Below, in pieces: positions 1-9,797 of a stretch of 50,895 nt of DNA. Position numbers and translations under genes: made by a program. The notes under the pieces are model-generated. The model saw only the letters and a list, made by a program, of their open reading frames with translations, did no database searches and was not told the DNA's origin. Origin of the DNA: Marinobacter halodurans (GTDB lineage: Bacteria; Pseudomonadota; Gammaproteobacteria; Pseudomonadales; Oleiphilaceae); assembly GCF_004327985.1 (NCBI RefSeq), contig NZ_SJDL01000039.1:1-50895 (forward strand), read 5' to 3'. Position 1 is the stretch's first letter. Every line of letters begins with the position of its first letter.

Positions 1-80
1 GTCAACCGTTATTTTTCAGCGCTTTCCGCTACTTCCGAAAACCGCCGAACCGGGCCGGCTGCCCGTTCAAGGTGGCGCGC

Positions 81-108
81 ATTCTACACGGCTTTGCCAC
101 CCTGTCAA
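81..108 (-). promoter_or_regulatory. Stringent-type promoter, probably rRNA operon (proximal)
   Basis: Read on the minus strand, a perfect -35 TTGACA (103-108) is followed after 16 bases by a -10 TAGAAT (81-86), then the GC-rich discriminator GCGCGCC. GC-rich discriminators are typical of rRNA and tRNA promoters under ppGpp/DksA control. No gene lies between it and the left edge, so the transcript leaves the window. A rRNA operon is the likely target because its layout next to tyrS is common in this group; that part is inference. Confidence 0.72.
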
Positions 109-213
109 CCGTTGCCCTGAAGAATCCCGAAACTCGAAATCCCAAACCAAAACAATCGGTTACCTTTCGATTTCGGCCCCGCCTCTGTGGCGGGCCCCTC
201 GAAAGAGATGCGC

Positions 214-262
214 ATTCTACAGACCCCAGCGGGCCTGTAAAGCCTTTTTTGACGCTTTTTTC
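214..262 (-). promoter_or_regulatory. Second tandem stringent-type promoter with UP-like A tracts
   Basis: On the minus strand TTTACA (236-241) and TAGAAT (214-219) are separated by 16 bases and followed by GCGCATC. Two A tracts lie just upstream (T runs at 244-260 on the plus strand), in the position of an UP element. It repeats the design of the promoter at 81-108, about 130 bases away, with the same ten-base -10/discriminator TAGAATGCGC. Tandem promoters of this kind are usual for rRNA operons. Confidence 0.68.
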
Positions 263-426
263 CCAGCGTCTCGGTTTTCCGATACGCACTGATCAAACCA
301 CAACCAGAAACGCCGCAATCCCGATCAACAAACAACCAGGATCAGTGGTGCATCGTCACGCAGCCGATCACCTTACTCTCTGTTAGATGAGGTCATCCCT
401 CCGCCAACTCAATACACCTGACTAAA

Positions 427-461
427 GAAAAGGCCATGCCCGAACCGGGCATGGCCTTTTC
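427..461. terminator. Bidirectional rho-independent terminator
   Basis: AAAAGGCCATGCCC and its exact reverse complement flank a five-base loop (GAACC), ending in TTTT. The A run on one side and the T run on the other allow it to work in both directions. It ends the leftward tyrS transcript and shields the rRNA-type promoters beyond it. Confidence 0.85.
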
Positions 462-546
462 CACATCCATAGAGACCGGAGTCGCGAATCCGCTCTCTAA
501 TCATCAGCCATTGGCCGACTCGACCGGCTGATGCCTGTCCCGGTAC

Positions 547-1749
547 TCAATCGACGATCACAACCCGGGCAATTTTCTTCTTGCCTGCCTGGATCACGAA
601 GTCCTCGCCTTGCCCGAACATTCGCTCGTCCTTAAGCTGCTCGCCGTTGATATAGACGGCGCCACGCCCGAAGACGTCTTTGGCGGCCTTACCGTTCTGA
701 GCCAGTCCGGCTTCACGAAGCAGCGAGACAATATGGATACTGTCCCGCTCTCCCAGTGACACCGACACCTCAGGCACATTCTCGGGAATTTCACCGAGAG
801 CAACCTGGTTGCCCGCCGACTTGTGTGCATTTTCCGCGGCTTCCTCGTCATGGAAGCGGGCAATGATCTCTTCCGCCAGAATTCGCTTGTAGTCCTGGGG
901 ATTAGCACCACCTTCCACGGCCTTGCGGAATTCGCCGACTTCAGCCAGGGGGCGGAAGCTCAGCAACTCGAAGTAGCGCCACATCAGGTTGTCGGGAATC
1001 GACAGGAGCTTGGCGAACATCTCGCCAGGTGAATCGTTGACGCCCACATAGTTACCCAGCGACTTGGACATCTTCTGCACACCGTCCAGCCCCTCCAGGA
1101 TCGGCATGGTCAGGATGACCTGCGGTTCCTGACCATATCGGCTCTGGACCGTGCGCCCCATCCCCAGGTTAAAGCGCTGGTCCGTCCCACCCAGTTCGAC
1201 ATCGGCTTCCAGCGCCACGGAATCGTAGCCCTGCACCAGCGGGTAGAGGAATTCATGGATTGCGATCGGCTGATTCCCCTCATAGCGTTTGGAGAAATCG
1301 TCCCGCTCCAGCATCCGGGCCACGGTACTCTGTCCGGCCAGACGAATCATGTCCGCAGCGGACATCCTGTTCATCCAGGTGGAGTTAAAGGCCACGGTCG
1401 TTTTCTCGGGGTCCAGAATCTTGAAGACCTGCTCTTTATAGGTCTGGGCATTCTGTGACACCTGCTCCGGCGTCAGTGGCGGACGGGTAGCACTCTTGCC
1501 AGTCGGGTCGCCGATCATGCCGGTAAAGTCGCCGATCAGGAAAATCACTTCGTGCCCCAGATCCTGGAACTGGCGCAGCTTATTGATAAGGACGGTGTGA
1601 CCGAGGTGAAGATCCGGCGCCGTGGGATCGAAGCCCGCCTTGATACGCAGACGACGGCCGGACTTGAGCTTCTCGATCAGCTCATCCTCGGGCAGGAGAT
1701 CGTCAACGCCACGTTTGATCAGCGCCAGGGCATCATCGATTGCGGTCAT
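547..1749 (-). CDS. tyrS: Tyrosyl-tRNA synthetase
   Basis: Charges tRNA-Tyr with tyrosine in the cytoplasm. The 400-residue class I synthetase has the HIGH-type signature as HLGH (about residues 48-51), followed by the catalytic Rossmann fold, and the KMSKS loop near residue 230. A C-terminal S4 RNA-binding domain covers roughly the last 65 residues. Length and the exact KMSKS match the TyrZ-like branch found in pseudomonads and Marinobacter rather than the 424-residue E. coli type. The ATG start has AGGAAGG just upstream. It is a single-gene unit, read leftward to the terminator at 427-461, and an extended -10 promoter lies near 1900. Confidence 0.96.
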   Translation of the reverse strand: MTAIDDALALIKRGVDDLLPEDELIEKLKSGRRLRIKAGFDPTAPDLHLGHTVLINKLRQFQDLGHEVIFLIGDFTGMIGDPTGKSATRPPLTPEQVSQNAQTYKEQVFKILDPEKTTVAFNSTWMNRMSAADMIRLAGQSTVARMLERDDFSKRYEGNQPIAIHEFLYPLVQGYDSVALEADVELGGTDQRFNLGMGRTVQSRYGQEPQVILTMPILEGLDGVQKMSKSLGNYVGVNDSPGEMFAKLLSIPDNLMWRYFELLSFRPLAEVGEFRKAVEGGANPQDYKRILAEEIIARFHDEEAAENAHKSAGNQVALGEIPENVPEVSVSLGERDSIHIVSLLREAGLAQNGKAAKDVFGRGAVYINGEQLKDERMFGQGEDFVIQAGKKKIARVVIVD

Positions 1750-1894
1750 TCATCCTTCCTCTATTACCAGTCGGTTTTAACAAAGCTCAACACAACACAT
1801 CAGAGCGTTACCTGCAGACCTGATACAGTTCACACTGTTCAGTTTTTAGCCATTTCATACTAGTGTTTGCCGCTTTGGCCGGCGCGGGCGCCGC

Positions 1895-1903
1895 ATTATA
1901 TCA
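1895..1903 (-). promoter_or_regulatory. Extended -10 promoter, likely for tyrS
   Basis: On the minus strand TGATATAAT is followed by the GC-rich sequence GCGGCGCC. The TG one base before TATAAT makes it an extended -10 element, which can work without a good -35; I see no clear -35. It would give tyrS a leader of about 140 bases. Confidence 0.5.
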
Positions 1904-1961
1904 AGCTCGCCCTGCTTTCGCCGGTCGCGATTTGTACCGCCCGAACCGTCAGCAAAGGCTG

Positions 1962-1989
1962 TTGCCAGCGGTTTGGCATGCACTATACT
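1962..1989 (+). promoter_or_regulatory. Sigma-70 promoter for the M23 peptidase-anmK unit
   Basis: TTGCCA (1962-1967) and TATACT (1984-1989) are 16 bases apart. Transcription would start near 1996. An ATG at 1973 would then lie upstream of the mRNA, which supports the GTG at 2051 as the start of the downstream gene. Confidence 0.62.
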
Positions 1990-2050
1990 TCGGACTAACT
2001 TTAACTATTCGGCACAACATTCAGTTGCGTCAGGGAAAACAGGTTTCAAC

Positions 2051-3466
2051 GTGCTCAAAACATTCCCCAAAAAACACCTGATCGCTGCGGGCACGCTCAG
2101 CGCCGTTGTCGGCTTGGCTTTTATGGCCAGCCCCGGCGACCCCGCCGAAGCGGGCCGCACGTCGATTTCACTCAACCAGGCCGACGCCAGGCCTGACGAG
2201 GTCAAACAGACCGAAGCTGCACCGCCGCCCGTAACGGCAGCCGAACCTATACACCAGGACACTTCGGCCCCGACCGAGGAGCCGAAAGAGATTGCCAAAG
2301 CCAACCCGCCGGCGCAAGAGACCTCGCCGACCGCACAGACCAGCGTTGAACCTCAACTGGAGTGGCAGCGCTTCACGATCAAAAGCGGCGACTCGCTAAC
2401 CACTCTTTTCAAGAAAGCCGGATTCGACAGCGGCCTGATGTTCTCCGTTATCCACGGCGACGGCGACGCCAGCCAGCTCGAACGCCTTTATGCCGGTGAG
2501 TCCATTGGCTTTGCCCAAGACGGCAACGGCGAACTGCAACAAGTGAAGCTGACCCGGAATCGCCTGGAATCCCTGCTTATCGAACGCCAGGGTGACGGCT
2601 TCACCGGAACCATCCTCAAACGCGAACCGGAACCCCGCCCGGTCTACCGCCACGGCGTGATCGACGACTCCCTCTACCTGTCTGCCCGCGACGCCGGCCT
2701 CAATGACCGTCTGACCATGGAGATGGCCGACATCTTTGGCTGGAACATCGATTTCGTCTACGACATCCGCAAGGGGGACAAGTTTGAGGTGCTCTACCAG
2801 GACCTGTACCTGGACGACAAGCGGATCGACACCGGCGACATCCTGGCGGCCAAGTTCATCAACCGCGGCAAAGAGACCGTCGCCCTGCGCTACACCGACA
2901 AGAACGGTGATACCGACTATTACACTCCCGATGGCCACAGTCTGCGCAAGGCCATTCTGCGGACGCCGATCAATGCCCGCGTTTCCTCGCCGTTCAACCT
3001 ACAGCGCCGGCACCCGGTGCTGGGCGTCGTTCGCCCGCACGAAGGCACGGACTATGCTGCGCCACCGGGCACGCCGATCAAGGCCGCCGGAAACGGCCGT
3101 ATCGTGTCTGCGGGCTGGAAAGGCGGGTACGGCCGTGCGGTGGTGATCCAGCACGGCGACAACATTTCAACGCTCTACGCCCACATGCGCGCCATTGCCA
3201 AGGGCATACGCAGCGGCGTCCGGGTCAAGCAGGGACAAACCATCGGCTACCTGGGTTCATCCGGCCTGGCAACCGGCCCGCACCTGCACTACGAGTTCCG
3301 GATCAATGGCAAACCGCGCAATTCGCGCACCGTCAAGCTGCCCGATGCCAGCCCCGTTCCCAAGGCAGAGATGGCCCGCTTCCAGGCCCAGACCCAAACC
3401 CTGCTGACCGCACTCAACGAGGCACGCGGCGAGCGCCAGATCGCCCTCGGCCCGGAAAGCGAGTGA
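2051..3466 (+). CDS. M23 family murein DD-endopeptidase, MepM-like
   Basis: Predicted envelope zinc peptidase that cuts peptide cross-links in peptidoglycan during growth. From the GTG start (471 residues) there is a basic N-terminus and one membrane segment (about 9-27), then an Ala/Pro/Glu-rich linker. A LysM/OapA-like region (IKSGDSLTTLFKKAG) and the intermediate domain follow. The C-terminal M23 domain carries the zinc ligands of HEGTDY and HLHYEF. The start was moved from 1973 because a promoter maps to 1962-1989 and related proteins start with a similar Lys-rich stretch. anmK follows four bases after the stop, so cell-wall cutting and recycling are co-transcribed. The order tyrS / M23 peptidase-anmK is familiar in pseudomonads. 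Confidence 0.9.
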   Translation: MLKTFPKKHLIAAGTLSAVVGLAFMASPGDPAEAGRTSISLNQADARPDEVKQTEAAPPPVTAAEPIHQDTSAPTEEPKEIAKANPPAQETSPTAQTSVEPQLEWQRFTIKSGDSLTTLFKKAGFDSGLMFSVIHGDGDASQLERLYAGESIGFAQDGNGELQQVKLTRNRLESLLIERQGDGFTGTILKREPEPRPVYRHGVIDDSLYLSARDAGLNDRLTMEMADIFGWNIDFVYDIRKGDKFEVLYQDLYLDDKRIDTGDILAAKFINRGKETVALRYTDKNGDTDYYTPDGHSLRKAILRTPINARVSSPFNLQRRHPVLGVVRPHEGTDYAAPPGTPIKAAGNGRIVSAGWKGGYGRAVVIQHGDNISTLYAHMRAIAKGIRSGVRVKQGQTIGYLGSSGLATGPHLHYEFRINGKPRNSRTVKLPDASPVPKAEMARFQAQTQTLLTALNEARGERQIALGPESE

Positions 3467-3470
3467 ATCG

Positions 3471-4574
3471 ATGACAGAACCCGCCTACATCGGACTGATG
3501 TCCGGCACCAGCATGGATGGAATTGATGCGGTGCTGGCGTCGTTTCCCGGTAATTGCGTGGAAATCCATGGCACCTTCTCGCTCCCCTACTCGGATACGC
3601 TCCGCCAGCGCCTGACCCGCGCCTGTCAGAACCAGTCGACCCCCGATGAGGTCGGCGAACTGGACCATGAGCTGGGTGTCCTATTCGGCGATGCCGCCAA
3701 GGGAGTTATCGAGGCCACTGACCTGCCCCGTTCAGTCATCGCGGCCATCGGCAGCCACGGCCAGACCATCCGGCACCAGCCCTCGGGCAAAATGCCGTTC
3801 ACCATGCAGATCGGCGATCCCAACCTGATCGCCGAAGCCACCGGCATTACAACCGTAGCCGACTTCCGCCGGCGCGACCTGGCAGCAGGCGGTCAGGGCG
3901 CGCCCCTGGTACCCGCTTTTCATCGGGCTTTCTTTGGCGACGACCGGGCGAACCGCTGCATCGTCAATATCGGCGGCATTGCCAACATCACCTGGCTCCC
4001 CCACGCCCAGCCGGATCAGGCGCTGGGATTCGACACCGGCCCGGGCAATGCGCTGATCGACGCCTGGTGCCTCAAGCAGACCGGTCGCCCTTATGACGAC
4101 AATGGCCACTGGGCGAGCACGGGTGAGATAAACCAGGCGCTGCTGAGCGACATGCTCAGCGATGCCTACTTCCAGCGACCGGCACCCAAGAGTACCGGTA
4201 AGGAACGATTCAATCTCTCCTGGATCGAGACCGTCATTGCGCGCCATACCGGCGTTCCCGCCAACGATGTCCAATGCACGCTGGTCGAGCTGACGGTACG
4301 CTCGCTGGCGATGCAGCTTCCGCAAACCCGCGACGTGACGTTCTATGTCTGTGGCGGCGGCGCCCGCAACCGGTTCCTGATGGATCGACTGCGCACCGCA
4401 CTGCCGGAAGCCGCCGTCGAGACCACGGCTGAACTGGGCGTAGATCCACAATGGGTCGAGGGCGTCGCGTTTGCCTGGCTGGCCAAACGCACGCTGGAAC
4501 AGCAGTCCGGCAACCTGCCGGCCGTGACCGGTGCGCGGGGGAAGAGGATCCTGGGGGCAATCTACCAGGCCTAG
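3471..4574 (+). CDS. anmK: Anhydro-N-acetylmuramic acid kinase
   Basis: Phosphorylates and hydrolyses 1,6-anhydro-MurNAc to MurNAc-6-phosphate in the cytoplasm, a step in recycling cell-wall fragments. The 367-residue protein begins with the family signature GLMSGTSMDGIDAVL. It also has GSHGQTIRH near residue 95, IGGIANITWL, DTGPGNALID and the C-terminal GGGARNRFLM, all typical of the ASKHA-fold kinase. It is four bases downstream of the M23 peptidase gene, almost certainly in one mRNA, and ends at a terminator shared with erpA. Confidence 0.96.
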   Translation: MTEPAYIGLMSGTSMDGIDAVLASFPGNCVEIHGTFSLPYSDTLRQRLTRACQNQSTPDEVGELDHELGVLFGDAAKGVIEATDLPRSVIAAIGSHGQTIRHQPSGKMPFTMQIGDPNLIAEATGITTVADFRRRDLAAGGQGAPLVPAFHRAFFGDDRANRCIVNIGGIANITWLPHAQPDQALGFDTGPGNALIDAWCLKQTGRPYDDNGHWASTGEINQALLSDMLSDAYFQRPAPKSTGKERFNLSWIETVIARHTGVPANDVQCTLVELTVRSLAMQLPQTRDVTFYVCGGGARNRFLMDRLRTALPEAAVETTAELGVDPQWVEGVAFAWLAKRTLEQQSGNLPAVTGARGKRILGAIYQA

Positions 4575-4579
4575 AACAC

Positions 4580-4617
4580 AAAAAAGGCCCGCAACCGTCG
4601 GGCTGCGAGCCTTTTCC
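4580..4617. terminator. Bidirectional terminator between anmK and erpA
   Basis: An A run, a stem built from AAGGC-CGCA and TGCG-GCCTT with one unpaired base on each side, and a closing TTTT. It lies between two convergent genes and can serve both strands. Confidence 0.78.
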
Positions 4618-4632
4618 AATCACCCGACCGTT

Positions 4633-4986
4633 CTAGATCGAGAACGATGATCCACAGCCACAGGTTGTGGTGGCATTGGGGTTCTGCACGAGAAACTGCG
4701 CGCCCTGCAACCCTTCCTGATAGTCGATCGTGGCCCCAATCAGGTACTGATAGCTCATCGGATCGACCAGCAGCGTCACGCCATCCTTCTCGATGATGGT
4801 GTCATCCTCTTCCTGGGCTTCATCGAAGGAAAAGCCATACTGGAATCCGGAGCAACCGCCGCCGGTCACAAAGACACGAAGCTTCAGATCGGGATTTTCC
4901 TCTTCCTCGACCAGCTCCCGAACTTTGGCCACAGCGTTGTCGCTGACGAACAGGGGTGTGGCTATCTGTTCCTGAACTGCACTCAA
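4633..4986 (-). CDS. erpA: Iron-sulfur cluster insertion protein ErpA
   Basis: A-type carrier that delivers Fe-S clusters to apoproteins, including enzymes of respiration and isoprenoid synthesis. The protein is 117 residues. The three conserved cysteines are visible: one in GGGCSGFQY and two in the C-terminal CGCG just before the end (SSFSI). The start is TTG at 4984-4986, preceded by AGGAGG at six bases; no ATG gives a family-like N-terminus. It lies 68 bases downstream of the bactofilin gene on the same strand and could share its transcript. Confidence 0.95.
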   Translation of the reverse strand: MSAVQEQIATPLFVSDNAVAKVRELVEEEENPDLKLRVFVTGGGCSGFQYGFSFDEAQEEDDTIIEKDGVTLLVDPMSYQYLIGATIDYQEGLQGAQFLVQNPNATTTCGCGSSFSI

Positions 4987-5054
4987 GGGTCGCCTCCTGG
5001 GTTAAACAAAACCAGCTACCGGTGGATTATCCAATTCCCGACTAAAACAGTCAA

Positions 5055-5531
5055 TTATTCAGACCGCTCCTCCGCGGATTCGGATTCGGCGTCGGCTTCG
5101 CTCGGCGATGCCGGATTGGCCTCCAGCGCCTCCCGCGACTGACGCAGCAGGCCGACCGGCTCCTTCTGGTGGACCAGGTTGCCGTTGACTTCGGCCCCCA
5201 TCGCCATCTGGATCAGACTGTAATAGACATTACCGGTAATGGAGGCCTTCTGGGCCAGTTCAAGGTGCTCGGACGCATAAACATCGCCATGCACGGTACC
5301 ATTGATGATCACGTGCGGCGCGACGATGTCGCCCTCCACCGAACCGATCTCGGATACCCGCAGGATGGCTGCACCCCCCTCCTCGGCTATGACTTTTCCT
5401 CGAATGCGGCCATCCACATGCAGGCCGCCGGAGAATTCGACATCGCCGGAAATCGCGGTCTTGCTGGAAATCAGGGTATCGAAATGCCCCGTGGTTGGCT
5501 TACGCGATTTCTGCTTCTTGTTGCCGAGCAT
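5055..5531 (-). CDS. Bactofilin family polymer-forming protein
   Basis: Bactofilins self-assemble into nucleotide-free filaments that act as scaffolds for cell-wall and shape functions. The 158-residue protein has the usual layout. A short polar N-terminus is followed by a central beta-helical domain (about 20-120) with repeated Gly-containing turns such as GGLHVDGRIRGKV and GTVHGDVYASEHLEL. The C-terminal tail is acidic and Glu/Ser-rich. It starts three bases after the upstream gene stops, so it is coupled to the single-pass membrane protein, a plausible anchor or partner. Confidence 0.92.
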   Translation of the reverse strand: MLGNKKQKSRKPTTGHFDTLISSKTAISGDVEFSGGLHVDGRIRGKVIAEEGGAAILRVSEIGSVEGDIVAPHVIINGTVHGDVYASEHLELAQKASITGNVYYSLIQMAMGAEVNGNLVHQKEPVGLLRQSREALEANPASPSEADAESESAEERSE

Positions 5532-5534
5532 GTC

Positions 5535-6278
5535 TTATTTCTCCATTACCGATTGCCATTCAAAGGTTCGTTCAGTCTGGGTCGCCTTGCGCCCCTCGGC
5601 TTTTGCCACCACCTGGACCTCCAGTGGTTCAAAGCCCTTGGGTAGCGTCATGACACCCTCAATATCCTGGAAATACCGGTAACGGAACCGGATGCCCAGA
5701 TTTTCAATATCCTTCGACAGGTCTCGTAAGGCGATCACCTGCCGCTCCCCCTCCTGTTCGCCGATGACATTGACCGCCACATCGCCAGCAATATAGCTGC
5801 GATTGTCGCCGACCTGCGTCAGGACAAGCTTGAATCGGACCGCCTGGTCACCCGGGCGGCGATTCAGCTCCAGGCGCTGGATCGTCAGCCCGTTATCCGA
5901 TTCCGACGGCGCCATGATGTTCTTGTAGAACGTCAGATCCGCCTTGACCGAACCGAGCCGGTCCTCCAGCCGGGAGATCGTGTGCCTGGCCTGCGCCAGG
6001 GCCTGCTGATCGATCTTGCGACCGCGCTCCAGGTTGATCAACTGCTGCTGGAGATCCGTCTGCCGGGTCCGCATCTCCGACAGCTCGCCACTCAGATCCG
6101 GCCCGGGCCGGGCCTCCGTGGTAAAGCGGAAGCCACCCTGGGCCATTCCCGCGAGATACCCCACCCCGGCAAAGACCAGGCTCACGACCAGCAGGATCAG
6201 CAGTCGCTTGAAACGTCGCCCCGGCTGGTAGCGGACGACAATGTACTCACCTTCCTTTTTCCTGCGATTGGAAGCCAA
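5535..6278 (-). CDS. DUF6776-type membrane protein with coiled coil
   Basis: Function unknown. The 247-residue protein has a basic N-terminus, one membrane helix (about 25-45) and a predicted coiled coil (about 65-115) rich in Leu, Gln and Arg. A beta-rich C-terminal domain would lie in the periplasm. This layout matches proteins annotated DUF6776 that sit beside bactofilins in Marinobacter and Pseudomonas. The gene starts 13 bases after the argC stop and ends three bases before the bactofilin. That suggests a small operon in which this protein ties the bactofilin filament to the inner membrane. The role is inferred from context only. Confidence 0.8.
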   Translation of the reverse strand: MASNRRKKEGEYIVVRYQPGRRFKRLLILLVVSLVFAGVGYLAGMAQGGFRFTTEARPGPDLSGELSEMRTRQTDLQQQLINLERGRKIDQQALAQARHTISRLEDRLGSVKADLTFYKNIMAPSESDNGLTIQRLELNRRPGDQAVRFKLVLTQVGDNRSYIAGDVAVNVIGEQEGERQVIALRDLSKDIENLGIRFRYRYFQDIEGVMTLPKGFEPLEVQVVAKAEGRKATQTERTFEWQSVMEK

Positions 6279-6291
6279 AAGCCGGCCCCCG

Positions 6292-7329
6292 TTACGGCAG
6301 CAGGGCCGGCGCCGCCAGCCCCGCCGTTTCTTCGAGACCGAACATGATGTTCATGTTCTGGACGGCCTGCCCGGCCGCGCCCTTCACCAGGTTATCGATC
6401 ACCGAGGAGACGATGATCACCGGGCTGTCTTCCTGGCGGTGCAGGGCCATCCGGCAATGGTTGGCGCCACGCACGCTGCGGGTTTCGGGATGCGCCCCGA
6501 AAGGCATGACATCCACGAACGGCTCGTTCGCATAACGCTTCTCGAAAAGCCCCTGCAGGGTGTCGAAGGACACCGGGTCACGCACCTCGGCGTATAGCGT
6601 CGCTTCGATGCCGCGAATCATCGGCAGCAGGTGCGGCACGAAGGTCACACCGACCCGGCCGCCGGCGGCCAGTTCCAGCCCCTGGCGGATCTCCGGCAGG
6701 TGCCGATGGCCGGAGGCTCCGTACGCCTTGAAGCTCTCACCGATCTCGCCGTGCAGCATACCGATCTTGCCCTGGCGGCCAGCGCCGCTGGCCCCGGACT
6801 TGGCATCCGCCACCAGGTGGGCCGGATTGACCAGACCACTTTCCAGCAGCGGCAGGAAGCCAAGCTGGACAGCTGTCGGGTAGCAGCCGGGGTTGGCCAC
6901 CAACTGCGCCTCGCGAATCTGCTCCCGGAAGACTTCCGGTAGTCCGTAGACGGCTCTCCCGGCCCATTCGGCCGACTCATGGGGCATGCCGTACCATTTG
7001 GCCCAGACGTCCAGGTCGCGGATCCGGAAATCGGCGGACAGGTCGACAACGCGGGTGCCGGCCGCAATCAGACCCGGCACCATCCGCATCGCAACGCCAT
7101 GGGGCGTGGCAAAGAAGACCAGGTCGCACTGGGCAAGGGTGGCCTCATCGGGCTCGGTGAAGGCCAGATCGTAGTAGCCGCGCAGGTTCGGATACATGTC
7201 GGCCACCGGCTGCCCCGCCTCGGATCGCGAGGTAATCATCGCCACTTCCACCTCCGGATGGGTTGCCAGAATCCGCAGCAGTTCCACACCGGTGTAACCG
7301 GTCCCGCCGACAATACCTACCTTGATCAA
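6292..7329 (-). CDS. argC: N-acetyl-gamma-glutamyl-phosphate reductase
   Basis: Third step of arginine synthesis: NADPH-dependent reduction of N-acetylglutamyl-phosphate to the semialdehyde. From the chosen TTG start the protein has 345 residues, the family length. It opens with the NADP-binding loop [11 protein letters not shown], and the active-site cysteine is in [16 protein letters not shown] and the [10 protein letters not shown] segment are also typical. TTG was chosen because GAGGAGG lies eight bases upstream and the protein then starts directly at the Rossmann strand; the open frame runs much further upstream without family similarity. It leads the DUF6776-bactofilin-erpA series on the minus strand. 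Confidence 0.95.
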   Translation of the reverse strand: MIKVGIVGGTGYTGVELLRILATHPEVEVAMITSRSEAGQPVADMYPNLRGYYDLAFTEPDEATLAQCDLVFFATPHGVAMRMVPGLIAAGTRVVDLSADFRIRDLDVWAKWYGMPHESAEWAGRAVYGLPEVFREQIREAQLVANPGCYPTAVQLGFLPLLESGLVNPAHLVADAKSGASGAGRQGKIGMLHGEIGESFKAYGASGHRHLPEIRQGLELAAGGRVGVTFVPHLLPMIRGIEATLYAEVRDPVSFDTLQGLFEKRYANEPFVDVMPFGAHPETRSVRGANHCRMALHRQEDSPVIIVSSVIDNLVKGAAGQAVQNMNIMFGLEETAGLAAPALLP

Positions 7330-7561
7330 TGTGCTGTCCTCCTCGCTGCCCCCGGGTCGGGGCGCCCTTCTTGAATCGGTCGACAGTCTAACATGATATT
7401 GGTCAGGCTTTTGGCACGCTATGTAGCGCCAATTACAATACAATAAGTCATTGTTACGTTTGACATACGCACGGCACCCGGCGCCCGCCAGCCACTCCCA
7501 CAACCCGAACAGGAAGGCCTCATTGGCAGCCGGGACGCCCCTACAAAAGGCATCCCCACGC

Positions 7562-9343
7562 ATGAGCAAACTGAGGCAACGCATCGTCGACGAGCTGATT
7601 CCCATGTTCCGTAGACGCTTGTCGGGCGTTGATGCGCTGCCCCAGCTCGCCATCCTCGGATTGCTTTCCGGCATCGTCACCGGCCTCGTTATCCTGCTGT
7701 TCCGCCTGGCCATCGAATGGCCGCTGGCCGAATTCCTGCCCGGCGGCCACAACGAATCGTTCGAGAGTCTCGACCTGCTCGCCCGCGGCCTGCTGCCACT
7801 TTGCGGTGCCCTGCTGCTGGGCCTGTTGATGCACCGCCTGGTCATTTCCGATCGCAAGGTGGGCGTGACCTATGTGATGGAACGCCTCAACTATCACCAA
7901 GGCTACATTTCCCTGCGCAGCGCCATCGTCCAGTTCATTTTCGGCGTGGGCACCGTGGTTTCGGGTCAGTCCTCCGGCCGGGAAGGTCCGGCGGTACACC
8001 TGGGGGCGGCCTTCTCCAGCCTGCTGGGCCAATGGATGAAGCTACCCAACAACAGCATCCGCACCCTGGTGGCCTGCGGCTGCGCGGCGGCTATCTCCGC
8101 CTCCTTCAACACGCCGATCGCTGGGGTGATCTTCGCCATGGAGGTGGTAATGATGGAATACTCCATCGCCGGCTTTACTCCGGTGATCCTGGCTTCAGTG
8201 AGCGCCGGCGTCGTCACCCAGGCGGTCTACGGCTCGGCCCCGGCATTCACGGTACCGCCGCTGACCATGAACTCCCTGCTGGAAATTCCCTGGATCCTGG
8301 TGATTGCCGTGGTGATCGGGGTGGCCTCGGCGGGGTTCGTCCGGCTGCTGGTGCTGTCCACCCGTTTCAACGACAAGCCGATATTGCTGCGCATGGCGGT
8401 GGCGGGCCTGCTCATGGTGCCGGCGGCGATTCTGGTACCGGAGATCATGGGCATTGGCTATGACACCGTCAGCGAGACGATCCATGACCAGATTCCGCTC
8501 CTGCTGCTGCTCGCCATCGCGCTGACCAAGCTGGTCATTACGGCGATCACCATCGGCCTGGGCATGCCCAGCGGATTGATCGGCCCGACGATCTTTATCG
8601 GCGCGACCCTGGGCGGCGCCATGGGTCTGGTGGGCGCCGCGGTGGCGCCGGACGTCGCCTCCAGCACCGGGTTCTACGCCATGCTGGGCATGGGAGCGAT
8701 GATGGGCTCGGTCCTGCAGGCGCCCCTGGCCGCACTGATGGCGCTGATCGAACTCACCCGCAATCCCAACATCATCCTGCCCGGCATGCTGATCGTCACG
8801 GTCTCCAGCCTGGTGGCCAGCGAGGTATTCGGGCAGCGCTCGATCTTCCTGTCGGTCCTCAAGAGCCAGGGACTGAGCTACCAGAACTCCCCCGTCATCC
8901 AGGCATTGCGGCGGGTGTCCGTGGGCGCCATTATGGAACGCAGCCTGCGCCGCGTGCAGCGTCGCATCGGCCCCGAGACGGCCCGGGAGATCCTCAAGGC
9001 GGAGCCCCGCTGGCTGGTGGTTGATGGCCAGAACGGGCCCACGGCCCTTCTGCCTTCAGTGGACCTCGCCCGCTACCTGGAGGATCATGCCGAGGTGCTG
9101 CAGCCGGATCCGGAGGATCCCGAGAAGGCCCCCGAGATCGACCTGATGGAAATTCCGGCCAACCGGCGGGACCTGGCCCCCATTCCATACCAGGCAACCC
9201 TCGAGGAAGCGATGGCCCAGTTCAACGATACCCGGGCCGAAGCGCTCTACGTGCAGCGTCACGTGGCACCCATGATCCAGCGGATCATCGGTGTCGTGCT
9301 GAAATCGGAAATCGAACACTACTACCAATACCGTAAGGAATAA
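7562..9343 (+). CDS. ClC family chloride channel/transporter
   Basis: Multi-helix inner-membrane protein for chloride or other halides. Visible ClC signatures are [12 protein letters not shown], with the gating glutamate of the GREGP motif, and [15 protein letters not shown] for the third selectivity-filter segment. The pore domain covers about residues 25-430. The remaining 160 residues form a cytoplasmic tail that could hold a degenerate CBS pair. ATG 7562 was preferred to an upstream in-frame start at 7451, because the added residues look like random coding. AAAGG lies about eleven bases upstream, a weak match. Presence of the gating Glu favours H+/Cl- exchange, but channel versus antiporter cannot be settled here. 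hemJ follows after six bases. Confidence 0.9.
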   Translation: MSKLRQRIVDELIPMFRRRLSGVDALPQLAILGLLSGIVTGLVILLFRLAIEWPLAEFLPGGHNESFESLDLLARGLLPLCGALLLGLLMHRLVISDRKVGVTYVMERLNYHQGYISLRSAIVQFIFGVGTVVSGQSSGREGPAVHLGAAFSSLLGQWMKLPNNSIRTLVACGCAAAISASFNTPIAGVIFAMEVVMMEYSIAGFTPVILASVSAGVVTQAVYGSAPAFTVPPLTMNSLLEIPWILVIAVVIGVASAGFVRLLVLSTRFNDKPILLRMAVAGLLMVPAAILVPEIMGIGYDTVSETIHDQIPLLLLLAIALTKLVITAITIGLGMPSGLIGPTIFIGATLGGAMGLVGAAVAPDVASSTGFYAMLGMGAMMGSVLQAPLAALMALIELTRNPNIILPGMLIVTVSSLVASEVFGQRSIFLSVLKSQGLSYQNSPVIQALRRVSVGAIMERSLRRVQRRIGPETAREILKAEPRWLVVDGQNGPTALLPSVDLARYLEDHAEVLQPDPEDPEKAPEIDLMEIPANRRDLAPIPYQATLEEAMAQFNDTRAEALYVQRHVAPMIQRIIGVVLKSEIEHYYQYRKE

Positions 9344-9349
9344 GCTTTC

Positions 9350-9772
9350 ATGCTCTGGGTTAAAGCCTTCCACATCATCGCGGTGGTGTGCTGGTTCGCG
9401 GCCATCTTCTATCTGCCCCGCCTGTTCGTCTACCACGCCAGCTGCGAGGATGAGGCCGGCCGGGAACGCTTCAAGATCATGGAGCGCAAGCTGTACCGCG
9501 GGATCGGCACACCGTCGATGGTTGCGACCATCGTGCTCGGCCTGTGGCTGGTCAGCTACAGCCCTTCGACCTATTTAAGCCAGGCCTGGCTCCATGCGAA
9601 ACTGGCGCTGGTCGCGTTGCTGGTGGTCTATCACTTCTATTGCGGCCATCTGGTCAGGGTTTTCCGGGACGATGCCAACCAGCGAAGCCACGTGTTCTAT
9701 CGCTGGTTCAACGAGCTGCCCGTGCTGATCCTGGTCGCCGTGGTGATCCTGGTCACCGTCAAACCCTTCTGA
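9350..9772 (+). CDS. hemJ: Protoporphyrinogen oxidase HemJ
   Basis: Oxidises protoporphyrinogen IX to protoporphyrin IX in the inner membrane, the penultimate step of haem synthesis, in bacteria without HemY or HemG. The 140-residue protein has four predicted membrane helices. The conserved histidine is in helix 1 (KAFHIIAVVCWFA) and the conserved lysine in LHAKLAL, both known to be needed in HemJ. It is coupled to the ClC gene (six bases). hemL, another haem gene, lies three genes on in the same direction. Confidence 0.88.
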   Translation: MLWVKAFHIIAVVCWFAAIFYLPRLFVYHASCEDEAGRERFKIMERKLYRGIGTPSMVATIVLGLWLVSYSPSTYLSQAWLHAKLALVALLVVYHFYCGHLVRVFRDDANQRSHVFYRWFNELPVLILVAVVILVTVKPF

Positions 9773-9797
9773 TCCTCTGGGAAAGACAGGTCACGTT

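Noticed and set aside
1863-2081. 72-residue frame upstream of the M23 peptidase
   Set aside because: Overlaps the predicted promoters and has no ribosome binding site or protein-like features.
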